Assembly: GCF_004379255.2 (NCBI RefSeq)
Contig: NC_056034.1
Coordinates: forward strand, 39,662,887-39,726,886
Reading direction: 5' to 3'
Source: Salvia splendens
Lineage: Eukaryota > Streptophyta > Magnoliopsida > Lamiales > Lamiaceae
DNA: 64,000 nucleotides
How positions within the stretch are numbered: the stretch's first letter is position 1; every line of letters starts with the position of its first letter. A model generated the notes under the pieces. It did not search any database and was not told the DNA's origin. It saw only the letters and a list, made by a program, of their open reading frames with translations. This document shows, piece by piece, positions 29,921 to 41,708 of the stretch. The position numbers and the translations under genes were made by a program.

Positions 29921-32900
29921 TGTCACGACCGCACTTTGCTAATGATAGCAACAGCGGAAAATCCGTTATTAATAAGCGGAATTAACGAAACGAGTAAAGA
30001 ACTCAAGGGACTTGCCGAAAGGCCAATCGATTGATACTACAAATTAGAAGCCAAGTATTTGATTACAAGATCTCAAAATAGGATAATTCATCATATCAAC
30101 TAAATCAAAGTTCGAAGGTGGGACTTTGAAATTCTCACTTGACAAAAGTACAACGGAATAGGTCCTTAATGAACGACTTCGTGTATGAAGACACGAATCG
30201 TAGAGAAATCCACTTGATTATTTAATAGCATCGACTCCGAACAATATTCATCCTCTTGACGTTCAACCTGCACATTTATAAATACATGCAGGGCTGAGTA
30301 CGGGAGTACTCAGTGGACACGTGCCGAAAACAAAACATACATATATAAGTTGTCATCCATCAACAGTATCACACGGGGGTTTTTCTTAAAAAGGCCTGAG
30401 CATACTAAATTCTTTTATGATCTTAAAAGTCCGACTGCAGTCTAAGTTCTTGGTGTATCCTGTCATGTCTGAGAATCTAGTGTACCGTGAAGGTGGCCAC
30501 CTTCAACAGTACCCTCGCCGGCCAACCTCTCTAGGATGGCTCACGACTCTTGTGCGCTATATTCCAAATCGTAACGTTTTGGCGTAGCCAAAACCAACAA
30601 ACATATATCTCTAACAGACAGGTCTCGAAAACAAACATTTTATGGCATGACAACAACTTTAAAATGATCGCATATCCATTTTTGAGAAAAATGTATTTCA
30701 TAACTTCAAAACATTTACTTTATATCCACACTATAGTGTTGGATATTAAAAGAAAGCCCACTTGATACGCTTATCTCCAATTAACAACTCTCGTATGGCC
30801 TCACTTGCCCTTGAATAATTTATCCTTTGAAAATAAATAGCGTAGCACGCTAATTAGTACTTGAACTATTTTTCCTGATAAAAGAATGCATGCATCCTAT
30901 AGGATAGCACTTACGTCTTAGTCTCGGCTTTTATAGGATTTTTCTTAAGGCCGCCCATGGCGTCGCGGGGCGACGCCGGTCAGCCCTTCGCGTCTCAAAC
31001 TTTAATATTTCTAAATTCCGGGAACTTGATAATTTCCCCCTCTCTCTCTTTTTTTTAGGAATTAATTAACTCCACCTTCGAGCTCCAAGCTTAGATCCTT
31101 AAATAAATTCCGTCTCGACCGAATAAACTTCCGAGCCCGACGAAGAAATTCTCGGTCCCAACTAATTAATTAAATTGTAGCCCAGTAGCAATTAACCAAG
31201 CCCATTCCTTTAATTCTAGCTCATGTGTAGGACTAATTCCTTTTTGGCCCAACCATAACTTGCTTACTGGCCCAGCAAAATAAAAAAAAACGAGTGGAAT
31301 GGGAGCAGGCCTAATTTCTCCTCCTTCAACCCATCGGTGCTTCTTTCTCTCCCTCTCCCCACTTTTTTTTTATTCAAATCCCTAATTGGATTTCAAGAAG
31401 TAGCGACGCCTCCTTTCCATTTCTCACCCTCTCCGGCGAGTTCGCCTCCTCTCTGGCGTCGCCGGAGCTCGCCGGCTCCGTCCCCCCTCCATCTCCTCCG
31501 ATCCTTCTTCCTCATCCTTCCCAATTTCGGTCTGAACTCCCCACATCGGAGAGCTGAGGCAACGTCTTACCGCGGCATTGATACGGTGTTGCTGTCAGCG
31601 CCGCACCCCACCGGAGCTTGGCAGATCCGCGCCGTCGGAGTAGAGGGGGCGTCGCCTTCCTCACGACTGCAAGCGCTTCCTCCGGCCCTCTTCAACGCGT
31701 GGGGAGGCTACGCCGCCAGCCTCAGCGAGAAGAGCGGCTGCTTTGCGCCGCCTCCGTCTCGTCGATGCCCGCTGCCTGGTGGGTTAGTCGTTACTGCCTT
31801 GCGGGGTTCGTGTGGCGATCTTCAGGGCTCCGTCGCTGCCTAAAGCTAAGTCACATTCCCCTTTCCCCGTTGTCTCATTGTTGTCGTTACACGTTTACTA
31901 TGCTTGCTCTTGTTTTATTGTGAGTTGGGCAGTAGCTATGTGTAATTGAGATTTTGGCGTTTGAACTCGATCATTGCAGTATCTATGCTAAGGCTTTGTG
32001 GCAAATTTTAAGTTCCTAAGTCCTTGAGTTGTCTGTGATTTTCTTAGTGATAATCTATGTTCTTGGAGCTATGCACTTGGCTGCCTATCATGATGCAGAG
32101 GGTGTTGTTGAGGGAATTACCTCACTTGGTGAATCCTCGGTTTGTGCGGCTGTTCCTTCGTATTGCTCCTCGCCCTCGTCGCTCAATTTTTTTTTATGTT
32201 TGTGAAATTTTGGGGTGTCAAAGTGGTGGAGGAAAAAGGGGTGGGGAGGCAGCCTTATATAGGCGTCAACCTTGGCCTCTTGTGTTTGAAACTTGGGGGC
32301 AAAGTCTCCTATTTTGGGGCTGCTAGCTTATCTCTACTATGTGTTAATTTAATTGTTGTTGCCTATTTGGTGAAATTCTAGGAAATAGATTCCCTCTCTT
32401 GGCGGGGTCCTTGAGCCTCGATAAATGGGAACTCTACTCTTCTATTTTGGGCTTGTGGTTGAGCCTCCCTTCTTGTGGCAGTCTGGTTTTGATTCTCATA
32501 TGATGAAAGTTGAAATAGGACAGAATATGACTGATCTTACAGCTCTAACTACAGCCACTTGGTTGCTCTATTCCGCCTTAGCTCTCTTGTTTGGGCTTGC
32601 TTCCCATTCCCCTTTTACTTATGAGATTCCATTCTAACCTTTTTGTGCAACATTGCAGGTTTCCTTGGTGTCATTTTGGAGCCTTGTGGCTGTCCAAGAT
32701 CGAGAAGAACGGAGAGGAAGATTTTGCTCATGTCATTTTTATTGGTTATTTCCCCAAAGTAGTTAAAAGTCAAGTCAAAACCTTGTATCATTGTAAAAGA
32801 GTAGCTTGTGTGTATATTTCTTTTGTGCTTGTAAAGAATCTCTCCTTATGTAAGCATGTACTATTGCATTTTCATTTCTTGAAATAATACTCCTTGAATT

Positions 32901-33106
32901 CCATTTTCTCCAAGCAAGCCCTTGTCTAAAATTTTTCTTTTGCATCCAATATTCTTACTCTTCATCCTCCGAATCGAGTACTTATAATTCCAAAAGTCGG
33001 GATGATAACGAGAATCCTATGATCACACGTCCTCTAAATGAAAATTAACTTAAGCTAATAACCCGATTTATCTTAAAAGAAATGAACGAATTGTCGGGGC
33101 GTCACA
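29921..33106 (-). mobile_element. Solo LTR of the same long-LTR Gypsy family, inverted (3.19 kb)
   Basis: The plus strand starts TGTCACGACC and ends GGGGCGTCACA, the inverse of the solo LTR at 19462. It is flanked by its own perfect 5-bp duplication TTGGT (29916-29920, 33107-33111). Long stretches near 30120-30560 and 32090-32160 align with the reverse complement of the other solo LTR, with substantial divergence, so the two are separate insertions. The GC-rich island lies at about 31330-31850. An open frame there (31337-31843, + strand) is antisense to the LTR and has no recognisable domain. Confidence 0.92.
30267..30313 (-). repeat. Conserved double stem-loop in the inverted solo LTR
   Basis: CCTGCA...TGCAGG (30267-30292) and CTGAGTAC-GGGA-GTACTCAG (30294-30313) repeat the arrangement at 22328-22374 in reverse. 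Confidence 0.75.
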
Positions 33107-33111
33107 TTGGT

Positions 33112-33358
33112 TATGTGCTAAATAATAGTCTCCCAATAGATTTCTTACATTCAAGAATTTGTGTGGAAAGAGATATCTCATTTTTAGATATTATTTATAT
33201 AAAATACTATTTATAAAATAATTAATAAAATGTGATATATATTCACTATATATAGTAAAATAAAATAAAATATGTAAGAATAAATGGGCCAAAATATCAA
33301 AATCAGATATGTATAGACATACTAAAGAAGTATTCTTTCATGTGCTTGATAAATACTA
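33112..33358. other. AT-rich intergenic DNA
   Basis: Nothing recognised. Confidence 0.4.
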
Positions 33359-33609
33359 CCATACGTCCCATAACAAGACTCCTATTTTTTAATTTCCATT
33401 CGTCTCACAATAAGAGTCATATTTTACTTTTATCACAAATAGTAAGTAGACATCACATTCTACTAACTTATTTCACTCATATTTTGTTATAAAACTAATC
33501 TATGTAAGTGGGACTCACGTTTCACTAACTTATTCAACTCACTTTTCTTTACATTTCTTAAAACTCTTGCTCAAACAAAATATGACTTCTATTGAGGGAC
33601 AGAAGCGAG
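33359..33609. mobile_element. Degenerate Stowaway-like MITE
   Basis: TA-flanked imperfect inverted ends: CCATACGTCCCATAAC on the left, ATTGAGGGACAGAAGCGAG on the right. Confidence 0.65.
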
Positions 33610-33618
33610 TATCTCATA

Positions 33619-33882
33619 CTCCCCCTGTCCCAACTAAGATGACAAACTTTCATTTTTAATTTGTCCCAACATAGATGACACATTTCTATTTATGACAATT
33701 TTCTCTCTCCAAATAATACACCCAACTATTTTTTTTCACTCCAATTATATATTCAACTATCTTTCTCTCTCCATTTAATACTTACACTCATTCTTTTTCC
33801 CTCCAATTAACTACATTAACCAACAACTCTTAAAATCACGCGGCGACTAAAAAATGTGTCATCTTATCTGGGACGGAGGGAG
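33619..33882. mobile_element. Stowaway MITE
   Basis: TA-flanked ends CTCCCCCTGTCCCAACTAAG and its inverse ATCTGGGACGGAGGGAG. It lies nine bases from the preceding MITE. Confidence 0.85.
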
Positions 33883-33986
33883 TAGTATTTTCTTATGTGG
33901 ACAGACCCCAATAAATATCATCCCACATCTCACTAACTCATGTTATTTACAATTTTTATAAAACTAATATGTAAAAATATATAGTA

Positions 33987-34187
33987 CTTCATCCGTCCCA
34001 TTGAAAATGACTCGTTTTTCTTTTAAGTTTGTCCCCACCAAGATGACCCATTACTAAAAACGAAAATACCTTTCTCTCTACTTTATTTCGTCTCTCTTAC
34101 TTTACTCTCTCCACTTCATATACAAAATAAAGTTGCATAAATTCTTGTCGCTCAAGGAATGGATCATTTTCCTTGGGACGGAGGGAG
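33987..34187. mobile_element. Stowaway MITE
   Basis: TA-flanked ends CTTCATCCGTCCCATTG and CCTTGGGACGGAGGGAG. Confidence 0.85.
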
Positions 34188-34230
34188 TACCAATTATGTA
34201 ATATATATTGACAAATATGAATATATAGTA

Positions 34231-34436
34231 CTCACTCCGTTCCATGTTAATAGAGTCATTTTTCTATTTTAAGAAGTTACAACATAACTAAGTCATTTCT
34301 ATTTTTTGCAAAAGATAATATTTTCTCTTATTTTATCTTCTCCTCATCTCTCTTACTTTATTCATCATCAATTTAAAACACTATTCTTTAACTTTGTGCC
34401 CAAAAAAATGTCTATGTTAACATAGAACGGAGGGAG
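34231..34436. mobile_element. Stowaway MITE
   Basis: Left end TA|CTCACTCCGTTCCATG, right end CATAGAACGGAGGGAGG. The right TA is lost. The interior (TTAATAGAGTCATTTTTC) belongs to the family also seen at 44418 and 60667. Confidence 0.75.
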
Positions 34437-35285
34437 GACAGACTAGGACTAAGTTCTTTTCTTAGGATATGACAAAATATAACCTAAAGTTCGATTAGTT
34501 TTAATACTGCCATTTGACAAAATACACTTTATTTCACCTATATATTCTTATGATCTCTCCTCGTTTATTTTAATTTTACAAGATTGAATATAAAAAACAG
34601 ATCAGTTATCATTTATGAGCAAAAAGTGAAATATCAGGAACCATTTATATAGTTCACTCTTAAAAATATTGTGCGTAGACTTTGGACTAAAGTATAATTA
34701 CATTTGTGGTACTTTATCACTATTCATAATAATTTGCACCAAAAATGTCCATCAAGGCATAAAGGGCATTTTTAGACTTTTGTAAAAATGAGATATCTAG
34801 ATACTAGACATGATATTTTCTCTATCTAATATCTATCTATAATATTTGATATGATATTTTCTTATAATTTGAATGACTGAAATGATATTTTTTTACTTTA
34901 CCTTTTCAATCATGTTGTCATTTTTCTCTTTCTCTTAAACTTTTAAAAAATAAAATTTTGAAATAAAAATAGTACTATGAAATTCTTAAATATATTAATT
35001 GTGAAATTAAAATATAAAATTAATTATTAAAATAACTTGTAACTAAATTTAATTTTGATTGTAATTTTATTTTTTAACATTAAATAATAAAATTAAAATT
35101 TAATCGAAACACAATCAAAATTTAATCGAAACACAATCAAAATTTAATTAGTACTATGATTTCATGCATGTAATTATTCCTGCGGCCAATAAAAGTTAAG
35201 AAAACAGAAAACGACAAATCAGGGTTGTTGGGTTTAGTGATATATATATTGCCACGTTGTGCAATATAGATGTTTAAACGTATTA
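34437..35285. other. AT-rich intergenic DNA
   Basis: Contains a short tandem run of CGAAACACAATCAAAATTTAAT-type units near 35100-35150. Nothing else recognised. Confidence 0.4.
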
Positions 35286-35508
35286 CTCTCTCCGCCCACC
35301 ATTTAAAACTATTTAATGTATTTCATTTTTAGTATGCAAATTTCATATTCCACTAATTTTTTATATTAATAATTTAATATAAAATTAATAATTTAAATAA
35401 GTTTCACATTTCACTCACTTTTTTTCTTTTACTTTTCTTTATAAAGTTAAATAATTTCTTAAAATTAATGTCGAGTGAAATGATTTTTTAAATCTTGGAC
35501 GGAGGGAG
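35286..35508. mobile_element. Stowaway MITE
   Basis: TA-flanked ends CTCTCTCCGCCCACC and TTGGACGGAGGGAG. Confidence 0.82.
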
Positions 35509-35728
35509 TAATCTTCATGTGATACACATTACTGTATTAGTAAAATCAATGCTTTATGTTGATTTTGCTTTTCGATGTCAACTCACCATCCATGTATTGC
35601 CACGGGTTCAACTTTCTACAAAAATTTCTTTAAAATAAATGATAGTTTAAGTTATTTTTTGGAAATTGCATGAAAGTTTTTAAGTTATTTTTCGAATTAC
35701 GATAAACTAAGCTTATCGTTTTCTATAA

Positions 35729-36559
35729 GAGCATCTCCAATAACCGGCGTCACCACCGCGACGCCGATTTTTCGCCGACGCCGGTTTGACGCCGAACCAT
35801 TGGAACCGGCGTCGGTGAAATCGGCGTCAAAATCGGCGTCGCCATGCCGATTCCCGCGCTGACGCCGGTTCCGACGCCGATCCTCACGGGCGCCATTGTG
35901 CGTCCCGGATCGGCGCCAAACCGGCGTTGGATTTAAATTTTTTTTTTATTTTTCGAAAACACTATATATACGCGCGTTGAACCTCATTTCGACTGCAAAA
36001 GGATTTAGTTGAAGAGTTGTGGGCGCGGAGGATTGCAAGGCGTTAGTTTTTATGCAAATTTATGTAATTTTTTAAATGTAATTTTTTTTAATTATTGTAC
36101 TTTTTTTAAAAAATTAATGTACTTTTTAAATTTTAATACTCCCTCCGTCCCGAGCTACTCGCTCATTTCCTTTTCGGCACGGAGATTAAGGAATGAGTGT
36201 ATAGGAAAGTCAAAAATGACGGCTATAGGTGAAAATTTTTACTAAAATGGAAAGAGTGCAAGTAACTTGGGACGCCCAAAAAGGAAATACGTGCGAGTAG
36301 TGCGGGACGGAGGGAGTATTATTATTCGCATTTTCCGTATTTGTCTCGTAAATTAAATTCCGTATGTTGATACGAGTGTAAATTAAATTATATAATTGTT
36401 ATTAGTGATGTGGATAGGTAGTGTGAAGGCTATGTGAGGGCTATTTGATGTCCAGTTGATGTGGCAAGCTGATGTGGCAGGAGAATTGTAGTGCTGATGA
36501 TGTGGCAGTGTGAAGGCTATTTGAGGGCTATTTAACGTCCTAACCTATTGGAGATGCTC
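35729..36559. mobile_element. Tourist/Harbinger non-autonomous element, hosting a Stowaway MITE
   Basis: Inverted ends GAGCATCTCCAATAACC and CCTATTGGAGATGCTC with TAA duplicated at 35726-35728 and 36560-36562. The left part is GC-rich with repeated CGGCGTC/GACGCCG units. The right part has repeated GATGTGGCAG and GAGGGCTATTT motifs. A TATATATA motif near 35963 and a TTGAACCTCATTTC leader resemble the 5' part of the ORF1-bearing Harbinger at 5524, suggesting related subfamilies. No coding capacity. Confidence 0.88.
36139..36316. mobile_element. Stowaway MITE nested in the Harbinger element
   Basis: TA-flanked ends CTCCCTCCGTCCCGAG and GCGGGACGGAGGGAG, lying wholly inside 35729-36559. Confidence 0.88.
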
Positions 36560-36562
36560 TAA

Positions 36563-36928
36563 TAAAACTTAACCTGCAGGTTTCAACTTATGTACACTCA
36601 AACCGGTATACTGTTGTGTTGCGTGACAAACTGTTACGCATATCTCTTATTTTAATAATATCTATAATTATAGGGAGTAAGAGACAACTAAGCATTTTTT
36701 TTGCAAAGTTGATTAATTTATGGTATTTGAAAATGTACCACTATTTAATGTTTTTATTGATCCGCGGCATACACACTCTAATCTTATGTAAGGATAATAT
36801 TGACAATATACATGAATGTACATAGTGTTATTCAAAATTGCCAATCATTTTTGAATTAATGTGTCCTCTTGGAATATATGTTATGGATAGATATTACTAC
36901 ATCGAAAAATATGTCATATTTCCACTCA
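36563..36928. other. AT-rich intergenic DNA
   Basis: Nothing recognised. Confidence 0.4.
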
Positions 36929-36936
36929 GATGTAAC

Positions 36937-37146
36937 CAGTGGCGGATCTAGGGGGGGCAGGAGGGGGCGGTCGCCCCCTCCGTGCGACTATTTTTCCCTT
37001 ATCGGGATGTAAATTTACCATGTCCGCCCCCTCCGTTTGCCTCCGGCGTCGCCCCGAACAATAAAAAAAATAGCCATGTCCGCACTAAACCAAGCTAATA
37101 CTATATATTCCGCCCCCTCCATTTCCGGATCCTGGATCCGCCACTG
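36937..37146. mobile_element. hAT-type MITE (CAGTGGCGGATC family)
   Basis: Ends CAGTGGCGGATCTAGG and CCTGGATCCGCCACTG with a perfect 8-bp duplication GATGTAAC (36929-36936, 37147-37154). 210 bp. The interior is rich in GGGGGCG/CGCCCCC tracts. Confidence 0.92.
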
Positions 37147-37209
37147 GATGTAACAATGTAGATTTTTAACAAAGGAAGAGTGCCAGTCCAATACTCAAAA
37201 TTGTATAGA

Positions 37210-37628
37210 TGATAGGCTTTTACCTGTGGATGGAAGGAATTATTTGAGTGAATTTGTCCATAGAAAAAGGAGAATAACCCTAGTTGATGTTCTAGTTGTG
37301 GATGGAAGGAATTATTTGAGTGAATTTGTCCATAGAAAAAGGAGAATAACCCTAGTTGATGTTCTAGGGGTGTTTCAAGCTAGATTGAGAGAATGAGATT
37401 AATAATTTAATTCTTCATTCTGCTTAATTAAAAGACTCCACACATATTTATAATATGTGTGGTACGAAAAGATCTCCAATATACTAGGAAAGCAAATTAA
37501 ATCTTAACCACTAGGAAAAGTAAATTAAATCATAACAACTAAATAATAAAACATAAAATAAGCTAACTAATTATACGAGATATTATCAGCTCTCTTCCTG
37601 AATAAAATAAAATATCAGGTCCCTATCA
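37210..37628 (-). repeat. 3' LTR of the small Gypsy element
   Basis: 419 bp. It contains a perfect 72-bp tandem duplication at 37225-37368 that the other LTR lacks. Confidence 0.85.
37225..37368. repeat. 72-bp perfect tandem duplication
   Basis: Two adjacent copies (37225-37296 and 37297-37368) starting TGTGGATGGAAGG. It is present in one LTR only, so it arose after insertion. Confidence 0.9.
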
Positions 37629-37984
37629 ACTCCCCCACCGTTGAAAAGCACCTTGCCCTCAAGGTGGAAGTTAAAAAAATGATCTTCCATCTCGTTGTCT
37701 TTGTTTAGATCTCCGTTTCCAAATAAAGCTGTATCGCTTGGGACCCCAACAAATGATGTAGAAACCGTCTTCGAGCATGAGATCTCTTCAGCGACATAAC
37801 CAATGACGACAACCTTGATTTTTGGGCTATGAGATTGTGGATAAAATTTAGTTTCCACCAAAGCCATTGTCTCATCCAGCGCTTGAGGCGATTGGTGATC
37901 ATCTTTTTCTGTCTCTTCGATGATAGGATCAAACTTGACATTTGTTGTTGAGTCATCATCATTTTTTGCAACAGTCTCGACCAT
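37629..37984 (-). pseudogene. C-terminal reading frame of the small Gypsy element
   Basis: An open frame on the minus strand from 37984 runs into the 3' LTR. It is acidic at the N-terminus and ends with EGKVLFNGGGVDRD, encoded across the purine tract at the LTR boundary. The family function is not known to me; it may be the tail of a gag or gag-like protein. No catalytic motif is visible. Confidence 0.45.
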
Positions 37985-38082
37985 AGAATCAGATGTGGTC
38001 TCCTTTTTTAGTCATGGTCTCTATTTTTTTTCTAAATATGCAACTGCCTCCATTATTTTGTTGAGGAGGTTATTCGTCTCGG

Positions 38083-39618
38083 TGATATACTCGGATTTTG
38101 CACTATTTTAAGGCCATTATTTGGTCCGTTTTGAGTGTCAAATTGCATTACATGTCCATTATTTGCATATTTTACCCATTTTTGTATTTTGACGTGTTTT
38201 GTGAGAAATGTGCAAAATAGAGCTAAAAAAAGGGCATAAAAAGGTCAAAATTTGGAAGCTGAAGCAGAAGGCAACCCAGCGGGCAACTGGCGCATGCCAG
38301 CGGTTGGTGAAAACCAGTCCAGAACGTTCTGAATCTCTCTAGCGGCAGCTGGGCCTATGCCAGCAGCCGCTGGGCCTATTCGCGCGCGGTAGTCCCAGTT
38401 CAAATCCATTCTGCCGGTGATTCTGAAGTCTGATCAGGGCGTGCTACATACCATTCTCTTCATCTTTGAAATAAATTCGCGTTGGTACCTTGATCATCTC
38501 AATCGTTGTTCTGTGGAGAAAGTTATGGTCATTCTACCAAAGTCGCGCAAAGTTGTCAAATGCAGAATTTTGGGCGGAAATTCAAGGAAGGAAAGAAGAC
38601 ATTACCTTGTGAAGGCAAAATTTTTCCTTAACCTATGGGGCACGAAAATTCCATATTTGCTATTGCTTCGAGGAAACTTTTTACCAAGTTTAAGTTCTTT
38701 TCAAGTCTATATATACGTCATAACCTAATTCATGGAGCAATATTCACCAATTCATAGCCCCCAAAAGGGGAGTCTTCATGGCTCCTCCCTCCATTCTCCA
38801 ACCCTAATTCCTTCATCCATCATTCTATCACCATTCTTGGAGATTGGAGCAAGGCAAGAGAAGACTAAAGATTGCACAACAATTCATCCTTGAGTTTTGT
38901 TTGCTTTTTGTTTATATCTTGTACTTTAATTTGTAGTTTTTGCTATTCGTCTATGAGTAGCTAAACTATAAGACTTCTTTGGATGTGATAATAACTTTTA
39001 TTGGTTTATATAATTCCAGTTTTTGGTATCCGTTTTGTTCATTACTTCGTTTCTATTCTAAGTTCTGGATAATTGCTTCACGTTTGAGTGACACATTCTA
39101 TGATGATCTATTGACTTGCTATATAATCGTGAGAGGAGGTTGGCGAGTTAGAACGGCATAGTTGACACTACAATTAGCTTCCTTTAAAATAGCACTTTTA
39201 ATTGAGAGTGAGGACATCTTGAGGGTCTTACGAGCTTTTGGGAGTTACAAATCTAGGATTGAAGCCCATGGTGTATATAATCTACGCTTGTGCCGCATGA
39301 GCAAAACTTGTGTGACTCGTTCTAGTGAAGTATAAACTGTGCTATGGTATCATACCTGTGTTTTGTGTAACCATAATTGTGAAACCACTATTCTTGGAAT
39401 TCCACTATTTGTCTAATTTACTTGCTTTATTTTATTTGCTTTATTTTTGTTTAGTTAAACCAAAACTCTTGTTTCTCTATATAGTATTTGACGCTTAGTA
39501 CATGATAGACAGTTGCAATTATATTCATAGTGTTCGAAATCCCTGCACTCACCTTTAGCTATACTATTTCTGCCTTGTATACTTGCATGTAGTTTTAGTG
39601 CTAAAAGATAGTGCATCA
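38083..39618 (+). mobile_element. Solo LTR (probably TAT/Ogre-type Gypsy) nested in the small Gypsy element
   Basis: The element starts TGATATACTCGGATTTTGCA, ends GATAGTGCATCA, and is flanked by the perfect duplication CTCGG (38078-38082, 39619-39623). 1536 bp with a TATA box (TATATATA, about 38707-38714). It has the sequence style of TAT-lineage LTRs; the lineage is inferred from memory of family style only. No internal domain present. Confidence 0.85.
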
Positions 39619-39688
39619 CTCGGCGAAGTAAATTGCATCCTCATCAAAGTTATGATAAACAACATCCAGAAATTCTTGACATGAGCAA

Positions 39689-39934
39689 TTAGGATTTGAG
39701 CGTCGAAATTCGTAGAGCCATACGGATGCTGGATGGTAAAAAAAACCTCACAGAGAACAAACGATCGGCATCAGAGAACAAGTGATAGTCAAAATATTCT
39801 TGAATATCCAAAATCCATCTCACGGGGTTAACACCAGAAAATCGAGCAGGAGGATGAGGGAAGTCTGATAGGCAGACGGATATGGTGGTAGAAAGTAAAT
39901 CAATTAGAGGATGAGAACCTAATGAAAGCACCAA
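39689..39934 (-). pseudogene. Gag fragment of the small Gypsy element
   Basis: The minus strand encodes FSGVNPVRWILDIQEYF, matching the conserved start of plant Gypsy gag domains. The frame stops at 39689 and nothing beyond is clearly coding before the nested LTR. Confidence 0.7.
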
Positions 39935-39936
39935 TT

Positions 39937-40462
39937 TGATAGGATTTTACCTATCCGAGGAATTATTTGAGTGAATTTGTAGAGAGGGAAAGAGATAACA
40001 ACCCTAGTTGAAGTATAGAGAAAGAAAGAGAGAACAACCATAGTTGAAGTGCTAGGGGGCATTTCACGCCAGATTGAAAGAATGAGATTAATAATTTAAT
40101 TCTTCATTCGGCTTAATAATAATAAAAGACTCAACACATATTTATAATATGTGTAGTAACTTTTACTTGTTCAAATAACAATTAAGGTGAAGCAGGGTCA
40201 GGGACGACCAATCTCTTTATGATAAACAAATCCATTTTGCAAGTTCGTTATTACGGGTAGTTCCGACAAAGGATCGGACTAATGGCGTATACAATACTTG
40301 AATTCTCTCTACTATAAACTAGGAAAACAAATCAAATTCTAACACTAGAGAAAGTAAATCAAATCATAACAACTAAATAATAAAACATAAAATAACTAAC
40401 TAATTATACAAAGAGGTTATCAGCTTCCCTCTAAAATAAAATAAAATACCAAGTCCCTGTCA
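39937..40462 (-). repeat. 5' LTR of the small Gypsy element
   Basis: 526 bp. Relative to the other LTR it carries an extra ~150 bp (about 40160-40310) and lacks the 72-bp duplication. The remaining alignment shows many substitutions, so this is an old insertion. Confidence 0.85.
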
Positions 40463-40467
40463 ATAGA

Positions 40468-41708
40468 ATATTCTAATTTAACATTACCCCCGGTCCAGCC
40501 CTTTTTGCAAAAAAAAGAGGGGTATTTTAAAAAAAATAGTACTAGTAATATATCCTTCGTTCAGTTCAATTGAAGCGTCATCACATGTTGCACCTCATAC
40601 TACTACTTGTCTCATACTTCTAGCTTGAACTAACATTGACCAAGTTCTAATCGATTACCTAATATTTTTCATAACAATACAGTAGTTAAGCCACCACATT
40701 CCATACAAATAATTATATGTCCAATTGATAAGTTATCGGATGTGAGTAAATTGGTTAACTGTTGATAAGTGAGCTAACTTATTTGACAAGTTCTAGACTG
40801 GCTACGTAGGCTAGCTTATAAGTTATAACAACTAGTGTCTACTCCTGTTCGATGCACAGATCAGTTTAATTTTATCACTTTAGATTTTTAGATTTATATT
40901 TTGAATTAATTACTTAAAATCAAATACAACTAAGGATTAAAAATCATAAACATATAAAACAATTTAAATATGTAATCCCAAAACATAAAATTAAACAAAT
41001 TTAGAAATTAATCAAGTGCTAAACATATTTAAGATAATTGTACGAAAGTTGCAGTATTTATAAAATAATTAAAAGCTTCCAGTAACTACTTTATTTATGT
41101 ATACCACATTTTGTAACAATATTAATAGTGAATTCATAAGTACCATTAAGCATGTAGATACAAATTTCAAAATATTCACACAATGTCTCTAGCATTTAGG
41201 AAATAAGATAAATTGCTTGCACAATTATGCATAAAATTTATTTCCAAACCAAGCCCAACACTCAAAACTCTAAGCACAAACTACTTGCAAATTAAATAAA
41301 CAAAAGAAATCTTAACCAAACAAAAACACAATGTCACATCTTCTTCTTCATTCATCTGTTCATTTCTCTTGCAATCTACTTTTGCCGCAGCCTACGCATC
41401 AACCCATGTTCACCCTTATTCTCAATCAACTGGTGATAAGACATCAAATTTCATTATCTCAGAAGGCATATTATTTTTAACTTTTAGATATATAATTAAA
41501 AGAAGGAATTGTTGACAACTCAATATCAGTTCTCGAAATAAACTACAAATCTCATACTTACATGAAATGACTTTAGTTTTATACGTAAACAATCGCCCCT
41601 AATGCCACAATTCACATAGTGTATATAATTCATACAGTTATATAAACAATGAGGGTTAATCAATACTATTCTGTCACACTTATATATATAAGAAATTATT
41701 GATTATAA
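40468..41708. other. AT-rich intergenic DNA
   Basis: Nothing recognised in 1.2 kb on either strand apart from A/T-rich low complexity. Confidence 0.45.

Larger units (their letters stand above)
37210..40462 (-). mobile_element. Small Gypsy-type retrotransposon, pol-less, interrupted by a solo LTR
   Basis: LTRs at 37210-37628 and 39937-40462 (plus-strand ends TGATAGG and CCTATCA/CCTGTCA) are flanked by the duplication ATAGA (37205-37209, 40463-40467). On the minus strand the primer-site region reads AATTGGTGCTTTCATT just inside the 5' LTR, as in many plant Gypsy elements, and the purine tract GGTGGGGGAG precedes the 3' LTR. Only a gag fragment and a C-terminal frame lie inside; no protease, reverse transcriptase or integrase is seen. 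Removing the nested solo LTR leaves about 1.7 kb, so it was already small when that LTR inserted. Confidence 0.85.

Noticed and set aside
31337..31843. 168-codon open frame
   Set aside because: Lies in the GC-rich island of a solo LTR, low-complexity Pro/Ser/Arg composition, no domain. Kept as an observation about LTR islands, not as a gene.
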